From Miscanthus floridulus (taxonomy: Eukaryota > Streptophyta > Magnoliopsida > Poales > Poaceae): a DNA stretch of 64,000 nucleotides. The notes beneath the pieces were generated by a model, which was not told where the DNA came from, made no database searches, and saw only the letters and a list, made by a program, of their open reading frames with translations. Made by a program: the position numbers and the translations under genes. The stretch lies in the NCBI RefSeq assembly GCF_019320115.1, contig NC_089589.1, positions 17,981,641 to 18,045,640 on the forward strand, read 5' to 3'. Below, in pieces: positions 32,750-43,900 of the stretch; position 1 is the stretch's first letter, and each line of letters begins with the position of its first letter.

Positions 32750-33090
32750 TTAATTCAGAAGTCGCAAATCTTGTAGCTACTAAACTGTCAAACAAACTGA
32801 CTAAAAATGAATTAAAGTAGTTTAGTCACATTAGTACCCTAAGGAGGTGCTAAAGTGGGCTAAAGTGCCCAGTGGACAGGGTCTACCCCTCATTATATTG
32901 CTAGCCCCCCACCCTGATTTGTGCATTCATTAGGGGTAGTTTGGTCTTGGTTGAACTATTTTAATGGCCTTTAGTCACTTTTAGTCACTAAAACCAAACA
33001 GGGGTGACTAAAGTTTAGTCATTGATTTTAATAGCTAAATTTTAGTCATGGGAAACCAAACATGACCTTAATTCAGAAGTCGCAAATCTT
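32455..33090. repeat. Tandem duplication of 318 bp covering the MITE
   Basis: 32455-32772 is repeated at 32773-33090; I found no difference by eye. The unit starts 35 bp inside the MITE and ends in its right flank, so it arose after MITE insertion by unequal exchange or replication slippage, or is an assembly artefact. Confidence 0.93.
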
Positions 33091-33291
33091 GTGTAGACCG
33101 AAAAATAGGCCAAAATAGAATCTTGCAAGAAATGCGTTGTGTGGCCAGGGGTTTCGAACCCGCAACCTCTACCCTTAAGCGGTTCTTCACTAACCACTCC
33201 ATCCATAAGACAATTATGTTTATTTGGGATACTCGATCTTCATCTCCTATTAAAATGAGTATTTGGAACCCTTAATGAATTCAAATGAAAA

Positions 33292-33526
33292 AGTTATCGG
33301 CTACAAACTTTTATAACTTTTTGAGATCTACAGCTTTGGTTTTGTTATTTTGCCATCCGAAGTCGTTTGAAAAATTCAAATTTCAAATATGAGAAATTCA
33401 AACGTAATTTTCTTTGGATAGATGATTTCAAATCAAAGAGTTGTCAACTACAAAGTTTCATAACTTTTCGAGATCTACAACTTTGGTTTTGGTCATTTCT
33501 CCATCCGAAGTCGTTTGAAGAATTTT
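33292..33526. repeat. Two diverged copies of an ~85-bp segment
   Basis: Both copies contain CTACAAAxTTTxATAACTTTT, GAGATCTACAxCTTTGGTTTT and CATCCGAAGTCGTTTGAA. They start near 33292 and 33440, with about 85% identity by eye. Such text is common inside grass CACTA elements. Confidence 0.75.
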
Positions 33527-33589
33527 CGCAAGCCAAAGAAGATGCAGACACATCTCACCCAAGCTGACGAGGAAGACTAGGAGCCGGCG

Positions 33590-34500
33590 CTCCAAGCTCA
33601 TGGCGAAAGTAAGCATGATTATTGAAGCACTCATGTCTCTAGTAGGGTTACAAACGGGTGAGCGTGGTTCTTGAAGTGAGGGTGCGAAGTGTGTGGGAGT
33701 GTCTAGGATGTCTCCTGTGTGAGAAAGAAGCCCCCCCTATATATGGGGAGGGGGCTGAGTTTAAAAAAGATGGTGGGATCCTACACGTCAGTCGACCTTA
33801 TTGATAGGGGCCCTCGTTGGCGTTATCTTGTCCATCTTGACCATTATTGGCATTCGTACCTGAATCGTGGCCACGATTGTGTGGAGAAGTCCCTTTTGAT
33901 CCTTGGATGGGGGAGATCATTCACCATGCAACATGAACAGCCCTACACAGTTGTTCGAAAGGGCTGTCTTAGTCGCCTATTTCGCAAAGGATCATCATAG
34001 TGCGGAGTAGATGTGTCATGTGCCATGTTTGGGCAGTTTTGCCATACCCCAAGGCATAGAGGTCTCATAGGAGGCACTGTGTCGATCGTTATTTTGACTT
34101 GTGATGGAAGGGTCCATCCCCCTCCTTCCCTCTCGACATCAGAGCCACCCGGTCGAGCCCTCCAAGAGGCCCTGAGTGGTATAGGTGAACTTGGAGGCGA
34201 GGCCTCCGGCTCTTAAGTCAGAGGTCGAGACATTGCCTGGTCCCAGATTTACTCGAGTGTCAATCGGAGGGGGTCGGGCTACCAGGCAGAGCGCCTCTCA
34301 GTGGGTCATTGGGCCCCATGTCCTGAGTTTAGGGTCATGCGCAAGCGCTCTGCTGGTACGACCTCCAAGTTGCCCTCCAACCAAGGGCAATCGGCGCGGG
34401 GACTCGGTGCAACTATGGTCCAGTTTCCTGGTCAGTAAGGTTACCGATGGCAGGGTACTCGTCATTGACAAGTTTATAAAAAAAATAGCATCTACTACAC
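33590..34500 (-). other. LTR-like segment, minus orientation
   Basis: Read on the minus strand it contains CCCCATATATAGGGGGGG (complement of 33734-33751) followed by leader-like sequence, and an upstream GC-rich U3-like region with GACCCAATGACCCACTGAG. Together these resemble a gypsy LTR promoter. Ends and target duplication were not found, so it may be a fragment. Confidence 0.4.
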
Positions 34501-35025
34501 CAAAAAGGTAAATTATGAAATATATTTTATGATGTATCCAGTGTGCTAATTTAATGTCGTAAATATTAGTGATGGAGGGAGCAGATATGTAAGCAAATTC
34601 AAATTTTTAGTGATTTTTATTTATGGCAAACCCCACTAGATTTTTATTCATGTAGCTATAGATGAGATACCCTGTAGGAATGAAGTCAGTGATGCTAAAA
34701 AGCATACAACTTCAGAATACACCTTTAACGAGATTATAGTATTTTGTACAAGGAAATCTCAGATTATGTTGTGCACAACTTTCAGGCTGGTCCTACAACA
34801 AAGGTGGGCTTGGATCAGCATCTTTTCAGAAGGTGCAGCACCTGCAACCCTGCAGGCAGCAACAAGAAGACGACACAATTCTTTGGCAATGGCACACCCA
34901 GTACAGCATCGCTAGGGACATAGCTACGGGCCTGCACTAGCAGCACAGAACATAAATCATATCATAGCACTGTACTGTAGTCCATGAGTGTAGTACTGTA
35001 GTCTGCTACAAGATCACAACTTTTA

Positions 35026-35142
35026 CGCCCTGTTCGTTTGGCTTATAACCGTACCTTTTCAGTCAACGAACATTATTTTTCTCTTACAACAAATCAGCCA
35101 ACAGTACTTTCAGTCATGACTTATCAGCCAAGCAAACGGGAC
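35026..35142. mobile_element. Short MITE with GTTCGTTTGGCTTATAA ends
   Basis: About 117 bp. The left end CGCCCTGTTCGTTTGGCTTA and right end TATCAGCCAAGCAAACGGGA are imperfect inverted repeats, as in a common grass MITE group. The target duplication is unclear. Confidence 0.7.
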
Positions 35143-35757
35143 ATTAATTTGCTGACTGAAGAAACAAGCAGCCGGAAACCCATGAGTGCGTGCTTTGCTG
35201 GCGTGCAGCTATGCAACGGGAACCAAGAACGCTGTGTTAGTTAGCACTCGAGTCGGGAGAGAGAGAATCGAACGAAGAAGACGATAGAATCGAACGGGAA
35301 GAACAGAGATAGTAGCGAGGAGGACAGGATTCAGCAGCACGGGGGATCCTCTGACGAAGAGTAGACAGATCTTCCCAAGAAGACAACGAATCTAGCAACA
35401 GAGACCACTTAATCAACCCCTGTTGAATGGACGACGTACCTCGTGGCTCGTGGCACCGGGCGACGCTGAAGAATTTTCTCTGGAATACTCCATTGCAGAG
35501 CTTGATCATCAGGTAGCGGTGTCACCGAAGCTGGAGGACCAGGTGCCCGCGGAGGCTTGGGCTTGCTTGATTCTCGAACAGGCTGCCGCCGCCATCTCCT
35601 GACTCCTGTGCGGTGCGTGTGCACTGTGTCGGAACCAGCACCGAAACCGAATCGAACAAAACAAACATGGCGTGGCGTGGCGCCCACGCGGCAGGCACGT
35701 CGGTGAATGATTTCTGATCTGTCGATTCCGATTGACTCGTCCGGCGCCCCAGCTGGG

Positions 35758-36381
35758 GCCTATTTATATTAGATGTTGCCACCGGCGATCGTCTCGCCAT
35801 CGCCTCTCTGCATCATCTCCTCGGCTCACCTGAGGCGCTTCTCTATCGTGTGCGCCTCCGTACGTCTCGTCTTCGATCCACGCAATGCATCGTCGCCATC
35901 CTCCCAAAGCCGCTCGCCAAGCCCAGCCGCGCCGACTCCGACGAGAGATGGGACGCGCACAAGACAAGTCAGCTACCTCAGCTTCATCAAGCCCTCGTCC
36001 CACAAGATCGCGACATCGCCGCCGCCCAAGCCCGGCCGGCCCGACTCCGCTGAGCGATGGGACGCGCACAAGAAGGCGGCGACGATCCTAGCTTCTTCGT
36101 CGTCGTCGTCAGGCATGCCTTCCCTCGTAAGCAGCAAGTGCTCGATCAGCCGCGCATCATCCGCCGAGCGCTGGGACGTGCACAAGAAGCGCTGCCCGCC
36201 GCAGGACGAGTTGCTCGACGACGGCGAGAGCAGCAGTACTTGCAGCAACGACATCGACATGGAGGAGGAGGAGATAGTATGGAAGCCGCGGACCATGTAC
36301 GCTGGACCGGGCTTCGTCGTCGCCGCGCCGGAACCCAGCATGCTTCCCATGCCGACATCGTTCTTGGTTCCCGTTGCATAG
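35758..36381 (+). pseudogene. Broken copy of the RWDxHK-repeat / PNRC-motif gene
   Basis: Homologous to the gene at 47754-48413 in promoter, coding region and 3' flank (similarity about 35530-36930). A TATA-like TATTTATA lies at 35759-35766. The first repeat (RADSDERWDAHK, near 35930-35965) is in one frame, while repeats two and three (SAERWDAHKK, SAERWDVHKK) and the tail are in another, so a frameshift lies between. Compared with the other copy, about 110 bp around its start codon are missing, leaving no good ATG in the first frame. The C-terminal tail YAGPGFVVAAPEPSMLPMP then TSFLV is intact and resembles the PNRC motif (proline-rich nuclear receptor coactivator; PNRC2 in animals links decapping and NMD factors). 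The long frame from 35773 begins at the TATA box and is unlikely to be translated from there. Confidence 0.7.
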
Positions 36382-37525
36382 CGCTGTACTGCACGAACTC
36401 ATCGATCGGTTCAGGAGTCAGGACTCAGGTCGCTGCTGGTTCCTTCAGCTACCTAAGCATGTGTGATCATGTAGGGGTGCAACTTCGACTAATTGCTTAT
36501 GGCGTTAGAATTTGAATCCTTTGTGTGTTTGTGTAAGTCTTAGATTTCATCTGAATTTGGTGCCTTTTGCAAGCTCAAACTGTAAATGGATGCATCCATC
36601 TGCAAGTGTCATCTTGAATTCTTGATTGATTATGCTTCAATTTCAGCACTCCACTCGTGTGTCCTGTTCAAAATGAATTACTCGCGTCTTTGCCTACTTA
36701 AAGAGGAACATTGGCACAAGTACTGACGTACACGGCCGGTGGAGAAGAATGGATAGAAGCATGACAAAGAAGAACACTTTCTGATCCGAACGAGGCTGTT
36801 ACATGGGAGAGGTTGCACGCTGCTACCACCACATAAACATAAACAAGTTCACAAGTTGTACAAAACGTAAACCCATAAGACCATTTAAAAAAAAAATGAG
36901 ACCAAATATTTCTACCAAATGGTCGCACGGAAAAAGTTCCATTTACCTCTTGAACTATCACTGTGGTCTGATTTTCTTCACCAACTCTAAAACTGGACAT
37001 CTCCCTCAACTCTCATAACCTGTTAAATTACATAAATGCCTTACATAGAAATAGTTTTGAACTCATCCTTCTTTAGTTAAAAAAGTCTAGAAAATACCTA
37101 GTTAAGTTTTTAAACCACAAAAATTGTATCTAGGCTTCTAAAAATTTAAAGAATCACAGAGATATATAAATCGAACTAAAATATCTCATGAAAATATCTT
37201 TAGAAGCTTCAAAAAATTGTACTCACACCTCTAGAAATAATGATAAATGTTTCTCTCTTCCTGTGCCGGACTTCCCTCGATTTTTTATCACCGACGATGA
37301 TTCCATACCCGCCGCGTACCCACACCCACCCCTCTTCCCGAATCGCCGGGACGCAGACGCCGCCTCGGCCTCCCCATCTGCGAACTCGGGCGGGCGCCCG
37401 TCCCGAAAGCGCGCTCCCTCTCCTGATCTGCGACGCCACTGCAACCGCTTCCCTCCCTCCCCCACGCGTCGGCGGCACCGTATCACGCCGCACACCGGTC
37501 ACCAGTCACGGAGACGGAGACAGCA

Positions 37526-37830
37526 ATGCGACGTGGACAGCGAATTAACCCGGTGGGGCCTGCCGCGGCTTCGTCCACCCGACCGGCGAGGCGACGCCGC
37601 CGCGACGGTGATCGCCCGTCCGCGGCTCTGAGGCGGCGCGGACACAGATCGAGGCATGGGCCATTGGGCCATGGCGCGGCGGCATGCTGGTCCGGGGATG
37701 CGGCCACGGAGCTGATGCTGTGCGACTGGTGCGACCGCGGGTTCCACATCTTCTGCCGCGCGTCCCCGCCGGCGACTGGTACTGCCCCCGCCGCCGCTTC
37801 CACCGTCACCAGGAAACCTAAACGTGAGTG
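37526..37830 (+). pseudogene. Captured PHD-finger exon of an ATXR5/6-like histone methyltransferase
   Basis: The translation contains SGDAATELMLCDWCDRGFHI then FC, followed in the next frame by RVPAGDWYCPRRR. Together these match the PHD finger of plant ATXR5/ATXR6 H3K27 monomethyltransferases: the C4-H-C3 cysteines of ELxLCDxCDRGFHxFC and the PAGDWxCP block. A short deletion between FC and RVPAGDW removes the LRPIL-like loop and shifts frame. Upstream is an Arg/Pro-rich leader typical of the N-terminus of these proteins. The SET domain is absent. Such a fragment could be transcribed but not make an active enzyme. Confidence 0.7.
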
Positions 37831-38276
37831 CTTTTTTTTTAGGAGAACGTGGAGGTTCCGGAACGTCGGCCTGGTCGGCGAGGGCGCGACACGACGGTCA
37901 TCACCGGCAGTTGCAGCGCCGCCGATGGCTGGCTCCATCCCCATCCCGTGCTAGCGTACGACTGCCGCAATCACCGAGCGTCCGACTGCCGCGAAGGCTG
38001 AAGCCGGAGGGTTGTCTCCGTGACGCCATCTTCCAGATCAAGGTCAGTTAACCTCACGTAGGTCATGGCGCCACCGCCACTGCCCAAGTCGCCTGCCTCA
38101 TGGCAGCATGAATTTCCGTTTTGTGTTTGTGAATGGGATTCAATCACGGTTTGATCTCATCGTCTCGTGTTTGTTTATGGCTGGCTGCTAAGTTTGGACT
38201 AGAGATCGATAAATGTTTAGTGAACTGCTAGATAAATTAATCTTTGAATTGTCAGTGTACTATTCCATTGATGCAG

Positions 38277-39217
38277 CGGATGCAAGGGATGAATTGTTCA
38301 TTGTTGGGCGATCTGGTTCCCTGCCCTTTTCAGGTAAACAATGCATGGCTCTTTGTCTCCATCACTTGCCAGTGTTTTACACTACAGATTAATCTGATTC
38401 CTATGGTCTACTTTTTTTTTTCTTGAACCAGTTCTTGTCATTTTTAGGCATGGTATCCATTCATATAGTAATATGAAGCCACACATTATTATCTCGAAAA
38501 TAGTTTCATTTTTATACTTTGTAGTATATCTATCTTAGCGTCGCTTTGCAACTGCCCATGATTCTCAGGGCGTTACCTTATCTAACAAAACATGAGTGTT
38601 AAGATGATCTTTTGAAAGTTACATCTCAGGTGGTTGCCTGGACAAGAAGGATGCCGTGGACAAGCCTGATCGCCGGCTGCCAGCGTACGTCTCACATCTG
38701 TTCAGATCCGCTTTGAAATGTGTTAAGTTTTATCGATTATAATTTATTAAATTGAATATGATCTGTAAAGTTTCCTGGGCGTTGGAGCTGAAAAGAATTA
38801 TTTGCAGGAAAGAAGAGGGTTTGGATGGCAAAGTTTTAGAGGATGGGGAGGTGAGTTGTCATCTATCGCATTCATTGATGGAAAGTGAGTTCTTAGATTC
38901 TTCCCTTTTCAGGTGAAATTTTACATGCAAAATCTGTTCAAATTTAGAGGTTCAGGGTAGCTCATTGGTGCAGAAGCTTAATCAGTCCGATGAGAACTTA
39001 GAGCGCAGGCAGCACACGGATATTGGATCCGGTACATTGGTTAGTGCTTCTGCTCTGTATGCATACTTATTTCATTGGGGTATTACCTGTGTGTGTTCTG
39101 TCGTTGTAGTGACCTTATCTCTCTGAAAAACCTTCTGAATAATGGTGCCAGGATGGCAACGTGTCAGAGGAAAGCCATCAGATTCACAGGGATGATGAAA
39201 TCACAGCAGATCGATTG
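38277..39217 (+). pseudogene. Captured exon series of an unidentified gene
   Basis: At least five short blocks are bounded by AG and GT: 38277-38333 (ADARDELFIVGRSGSLPFS), 38631-38683 (GCLDKKDAVDKPDRRLPA), 38811-38850 (KEEGLDGKVLEDGE), 38948-39038 (SSLVQKLNQSDENLERRQHT) and 39152-39216 (DGNVSEESHQIHRDDEITAD). They look like consecutive exons of an acidic, serine-rich plant protein that I do not recognise. Their position downstream of the PHD exon suggests either the same donor or a second captured gene. Confidence 0.45.
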
Positions 39218-40449
39218 GTGTGTTCTCTACAAATGTTTGGATTATCTTCTCTCAAATCAATAGACATCAATATTATATTTGCATGACTGCAATTATTGAA
39301 ATGGCTTCATTTGGGGGGGGAAATGGTTTCGGTCCACATGCACGATCTGGTTAGTGTTTGTTTGCTATGCAACATTGGGAAAACTGAAACCTTTATGCTA
39401 TTTTGCATGCACTGTGATTATTTAAATGGCTTCATTTGGGAAAAAATGGGTTTTAGAAGAGCAAGCATAACAAAGAAAAAATTGATGAGATTTTCAGGTA
39501 GCAATCTGTCAAGGTTCACACGCATGATCTGGTTAGTGTTTGTTTGTTATGCAACAAAAACTGAAAGCTCTTATGATATTTATGCAGTGATTGTCATAGC
39601 CTCTTATGCAGTGATTGTTTAATACACTTATGGAACCTTGGGATGGAGTTGCTCTAATATCTTGTAAAAAGATTATTGATGCAGGAAGCAGTAGTATTGT
39701 TGACATGGTTTACATTTGTAAACTCTTCAGGATGAGTCAACTGTTGACATTGATAGATGTTGAGCGCAAATAGATGCCAAAGCAACTATGAAAATAGTAA
39801 TCACCTAGAGAGTTCAAAACATTGAATAAATTATTATGCTCAGTATAATGATATTGTTACTGACATGTTGTCTGTATCTTGGGTATGGCCCTGTGCAATC
39901 TAGGTTCAGTCTTACATTACATATGAAGCTCAGCTCATTTTACGGAGCAAAGATAGGATGAAGACAAGCAGTTCAGTTTTTTGAGAATGTACATATGTGG
40001 TTAGATTGGTTCAGTGTGGACTAGATAAATTCCTCGTGATAAAAAAAAATAAATTCATTCATGAATCTTGATATATCATGGAAGCACATATTGACATGGC
40101 ATTCTTCTCATTTGACAATTGACACATGCAGAATTTACTTGAGGCTCGAAACCTAGAGAGCAGAGCAATGGACCTTGGTCCTTTTGTATGATGACCTTCT
40201 GGATATGGAGCACATCCTAACCTTGTCGGTATGATGGCTTTCATGAATTCAGATCTGATACCCTTGGAGGCTTGTTAGCATGAGATATAGTTACTGATGG
40301 ATATGTTCAACTCAATAAATTAGTGTATTTAATTTGTACTGTAGAGCAACTATTTACCAATTTTATCCTTTGATATAAAACATCTCTAACTTTTCAAAAC
40401 AAATATTTTTATAAACACGTGCGTGTCGCACGTGCATTTCCACTAGTAT

Positions 40450-40963
40450 CTAGAAAATTCTTAGAACATTATTCTAATTGATGTCTTAATGTGTTTTAAA
40501 AATATTCCATAAAAAATATGAGATGCAACTAGCATGAATGCAACACACATTTGATGTTAAGCGCATTCATGTTGGTCTCGTGTTTTTGTTGTAGAAATTT
40601 TTGAAAATGCATTTGAACATCGATTAGAACATTTTGGGAACTTTTTAGATTTTTTCTAGAGCAGAATATGATGTTTGGAAGCTTGTAGAGATATTTTTCA
40701 TGAACTCTAAATATTTTATTATTTGGGTTTGTCGTGTTCTAATACATATAAGATTTTTCTCAAAATTTTAGAAGCTCATATATACATATATTTTAATTTA
40801 AAACGGTATTTACCCATTTTTTAACTAAAAAGGATGGAACCGCCTTATGACATCTAAATGGTAGAGAGGAAATTTAAACAATTTGGAGTTGATGGGGAGA
40901 TATTCGATTTTAGAGTTCGAGTAGGAAGATTAGATCATGACGATAGTTGAAGGTAAAAAGAGC
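40450..40963 (-). repeat. Inverted copy of the Helitron 5'-like region
   Basis: Read on the minus strand from about 40960, the sequence matches 36940-37200: AACTCTAAAAxxGxAxATCTCC, CATCCTTxTTTAGTTAAAAAA and GCTTCTAAAAxTTT occur in the same order in both. A second, minus-strand element of the same family seems to start here and to be cut off by the Helitron end at 40446. Confidence 0.55.
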
Positions 40964-40966
40964 TTC

Positions 40967-43900
40967 CACTACAGGAACTGCTGGCTTCCCCGAGTGCCAG
41001 TTGCACTCGGGGAAGGCCCAGTTGCACTCGGGGAAGCCTTCCCCGAGTGCAACACTCGGGGAAGCCTTCCCCGAGTGCAACACTCGGGGAAGAGCCTCCG
41101 GCTAATCCTCTCACGGGAAAGGCGCCTTCCCCGAGTGTCGAAAATCGTGCACTCGGGGAAGGCTTTGCCGAGTGCCGTGCTGGCACTCGGGGAAGACTTA
41201 CGCCGTTGGCCGACGTCGTTTTTTTTTTATTTTCTTCCCCGAGTGCAACACTCGGGAAAGATTTTTGAATTTTTTTTTAAAATACTCTTTGCCGAGTGCC
41301 GCAGCTCAGGCACTCGGCAAAGAAATTTGTTTTTTTTTAAAAAAAATCCCTCTTTCCCGAGTGCCACAGCACAGGCACTCGGGGAAGCCACATCTAAAAT
41401 TCTTTTTTTTTTGCTTTTTCATGTAAACAACAAAGCACATATATATATCACAAACCACAAATCAACATCAATATGTCACAAACCACATTTATATATCACA
41501 AACAACCAAATTTGTCCGAAATCCACAATATATTACAAACCACACGTTCAAAAGTACATACTATTCCAAGTTCACAAGTTCAATACATAAAAACGACTCC
41601 ACAGTACCAATATCAAAGTCAAAGTTATAAAGATAAAAATAAATAGATCAAAGTTTCACAACATTTTGTGAGTCACTATTCAAAAGATGACCAAAATCAC
41701 ATTTAGCAATGTGAAGAAGAGTCAAATCCGAGCCACTTGAGAAGAACACCTACATGTGAACAAGAGTTGATTAGCAATGTGAAAACTGATTCATAGTTAC
41801 AAAATTCACCATGCTCCTATGTTCCAGATATATATATTCTTAGCCAAACACTTGCACTCAGCCAAACAGTTACCTTAATTTCACATTCATATATTTGCAT
41901 ATGTTTCAAAATTCACCATGCTGATTCAACATTACAAAAGCTTGTGACCTACTCCTATGTTCCAGATTCATATATTCTCAGCCAAACAGCAAACTAGCAC
42001 TCAGCAAAACAGTGGTGAGAAAAAAAGAAGAGATGGCTGCACTTACATGAGCACTGAAGAAATGATGATCACTGAAATCCAACCTATCAACTTTGAGTGG
42101 ACCAATCTCCATTAAGCCTCAAATCATCTGCTCTAATCATCTTACGAAGGCACATCTCCAATGTTCCTGCTAGCAAATATAATGCATATCAACTTAACAA
42201 AAAATAGCTTGCAAAGCATACTTATCAATTATTGCACTGACTGCAGGCACACAAATCTCACAGTATCATATTCTACTCTCTGCTACAGTGATTCCATCTT
42301 TGTTCTGGAATGAAAGAAAGGACAACTCTGACTCAGTTAAATTGTTAAAGAAAAACTGTGCAGAGCTCTCTCTTTCTCTCACAGGTTGCACAATGACATT
42401 CAGACAAGTAAAATGACAGGCTGCATCCATTTTCAAACAATGCAGTGACATTTAGTTTTTAGAAGAAAAAACATGCAGTACTCTCTCAGGTTGCATCCAT
42501 TTCTGTACTTAACAGGAAGAGGTGATGAGGCTAATTTTAACAAATATAACACAGGCATAATTTTTCAATATAACTTAGACGATTAATGTTAATTTGCAGT
42601 GTCCATCATATATCAATTATGGAACCCACACAATATCAGGATTGTAAGCATAGGCCAAGATGCAGACATAGCACCTCATAATCATGTAACAAACTATTAT
42701 AGAAAGTAAAATGAATTGGTAAATCGAAGCACGGATCTGCAGCTGAGTAAGCAAGACTAAGATGGCATTAGTAAATCGAATCACGGATCTGCAGCTGACG
42801 AAGCACGACTGAATGAAAACATCAGGCATTTTATTAGTAAATAAAAATGTAATCCAGGATCTGCAGGTAAGGAAGATGAAAAGACGGGAAACGGAGAAAA
42901 CTTAACCCAGGGTGGGCGGCCGACATCGATATTCCAACATCGAAGGCGACAATGTCCGAAGGAACGCCGAGAACGGCTGATGTGGTCGCCGACGGAGGGC
43001 ACTGGCCCCACACCCGCGCTCGTCGCCGGGGCATCCGCGGCGGAGGCCTGCTCGTGCTGGGGCCGTGGTGGTCGCCGACGGGACGTCCATGGCCAAGCCC
43101 GCCACCGGGACGGCTGCTCGCGTCAGGGCCGCCCGTGGTTGGGAAGCTGTGCCGGGGACCCCTGCACCCGAGAAGCCGCGATGAGGGCCGCCCGCGCTGC
43201 TGCCCTGCTGCGCCGGTGGCTCCTCCGCCGATGCGCCATGCGAGAGGAGCAAGAGAGATCTGAAGAGGAGGAACTGGCGTGGGGGAGGCGGAGGCATCGC
43301 GGGGCGGGAGGCGAGGTCGGGAGAGGCGGCGGGGGCAGGCCGCAAGGGCCGCGGAGGGGGCGCGCCGGCCGGACGGGCCCCGACGCGCAGGGACAGGGGC
43401 GCGCTGGCGGGGCCGCGCCGCCGTCTCGGGCTGCGGGGGCGCGCCGGCGGGGCCTGTGGGGGCGCGCGGCGCGGGGGCTGGGGGCGCGCGGCGAGGGCTG
43501 CGGGGGCGCGGTGGCGCTGGGCCGGCGAGCGGCGTGGCGGTGGCGCGGGCGCGGCGAGCGGCAGCGGCGAAGAGGGCTGGCGGCGGCGAGGTAGCGCACG
43601 GGCGGGCGGGCTGGCGGGTGTGGGGTGGCCGGTTAGGTTTAGATAAGGCCTGGTGGGCCTTTTTTTTAAGTCTTCCCCGAGTGCCCTGTCCTGGCACTCG
43701 GGAAAGGGCCTCTTCCCCGAGTGTCAGAGAAGGCACTCGGGGAAGAATTTTTGTTTTTTTTTTTGTTTTTTTGCCTCATTTTTTTTGTGAGGACTTTCCA
43801 CATTATTTAAAACTCTCTGTTCAAATTTGGGACAATTTTGACTTTTTTTTTATATTTCGTTAGTTTTTTTCGTTTCGTTGAATTTTTTTTGCATACTTCG

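Larger units (their letters stand above)
36939..40446 (+). mobile_element. Helitron carrying captured gene fragments
   Basis: The 3' end is CTAG at 40443-40446 followed by T, 8 nt after a perfect 8-bp hairpin CACGTGCG-TGT-CGCACGTG (40416-40434). This is the Helitron 3' architecture with a hairpin different from the other family here. The interior has no Rep/helicase but carries a GC-rich exon with a PHD finger and a series of exon-like blocks with GT-AG borders. The 5' end is estimated from where similarity to the duplicated PNRC-gene flank stops (about 36930). Confidence 0.65.

Noticed and set aside
35773..36381. 202-codon frame as an intact gene
   Set aside because: Its ATG lies at the TATA box and the homologous first repeat is in another frame, so the frame joins leader sequence to the downstream half of a broken gene.
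37188..37631. 147-codon and overlapping frames upstream of the PHD exon as genes
   Set aside because: GC-rich leader of the captured fragment; frames overlap on both strands and carry no domain apart from the PHD region in its own frame.
42834..43736. 300-codon minus-strand open frame, Pro/Ala/Arg-rich
   Set aside because: It lies in a very GC-rich block where all frames stay open (a 204-codon plus-strand frame overlaps it) and it starts in CACTA subterminal repeats. No recognisable domain; not called as a gene.
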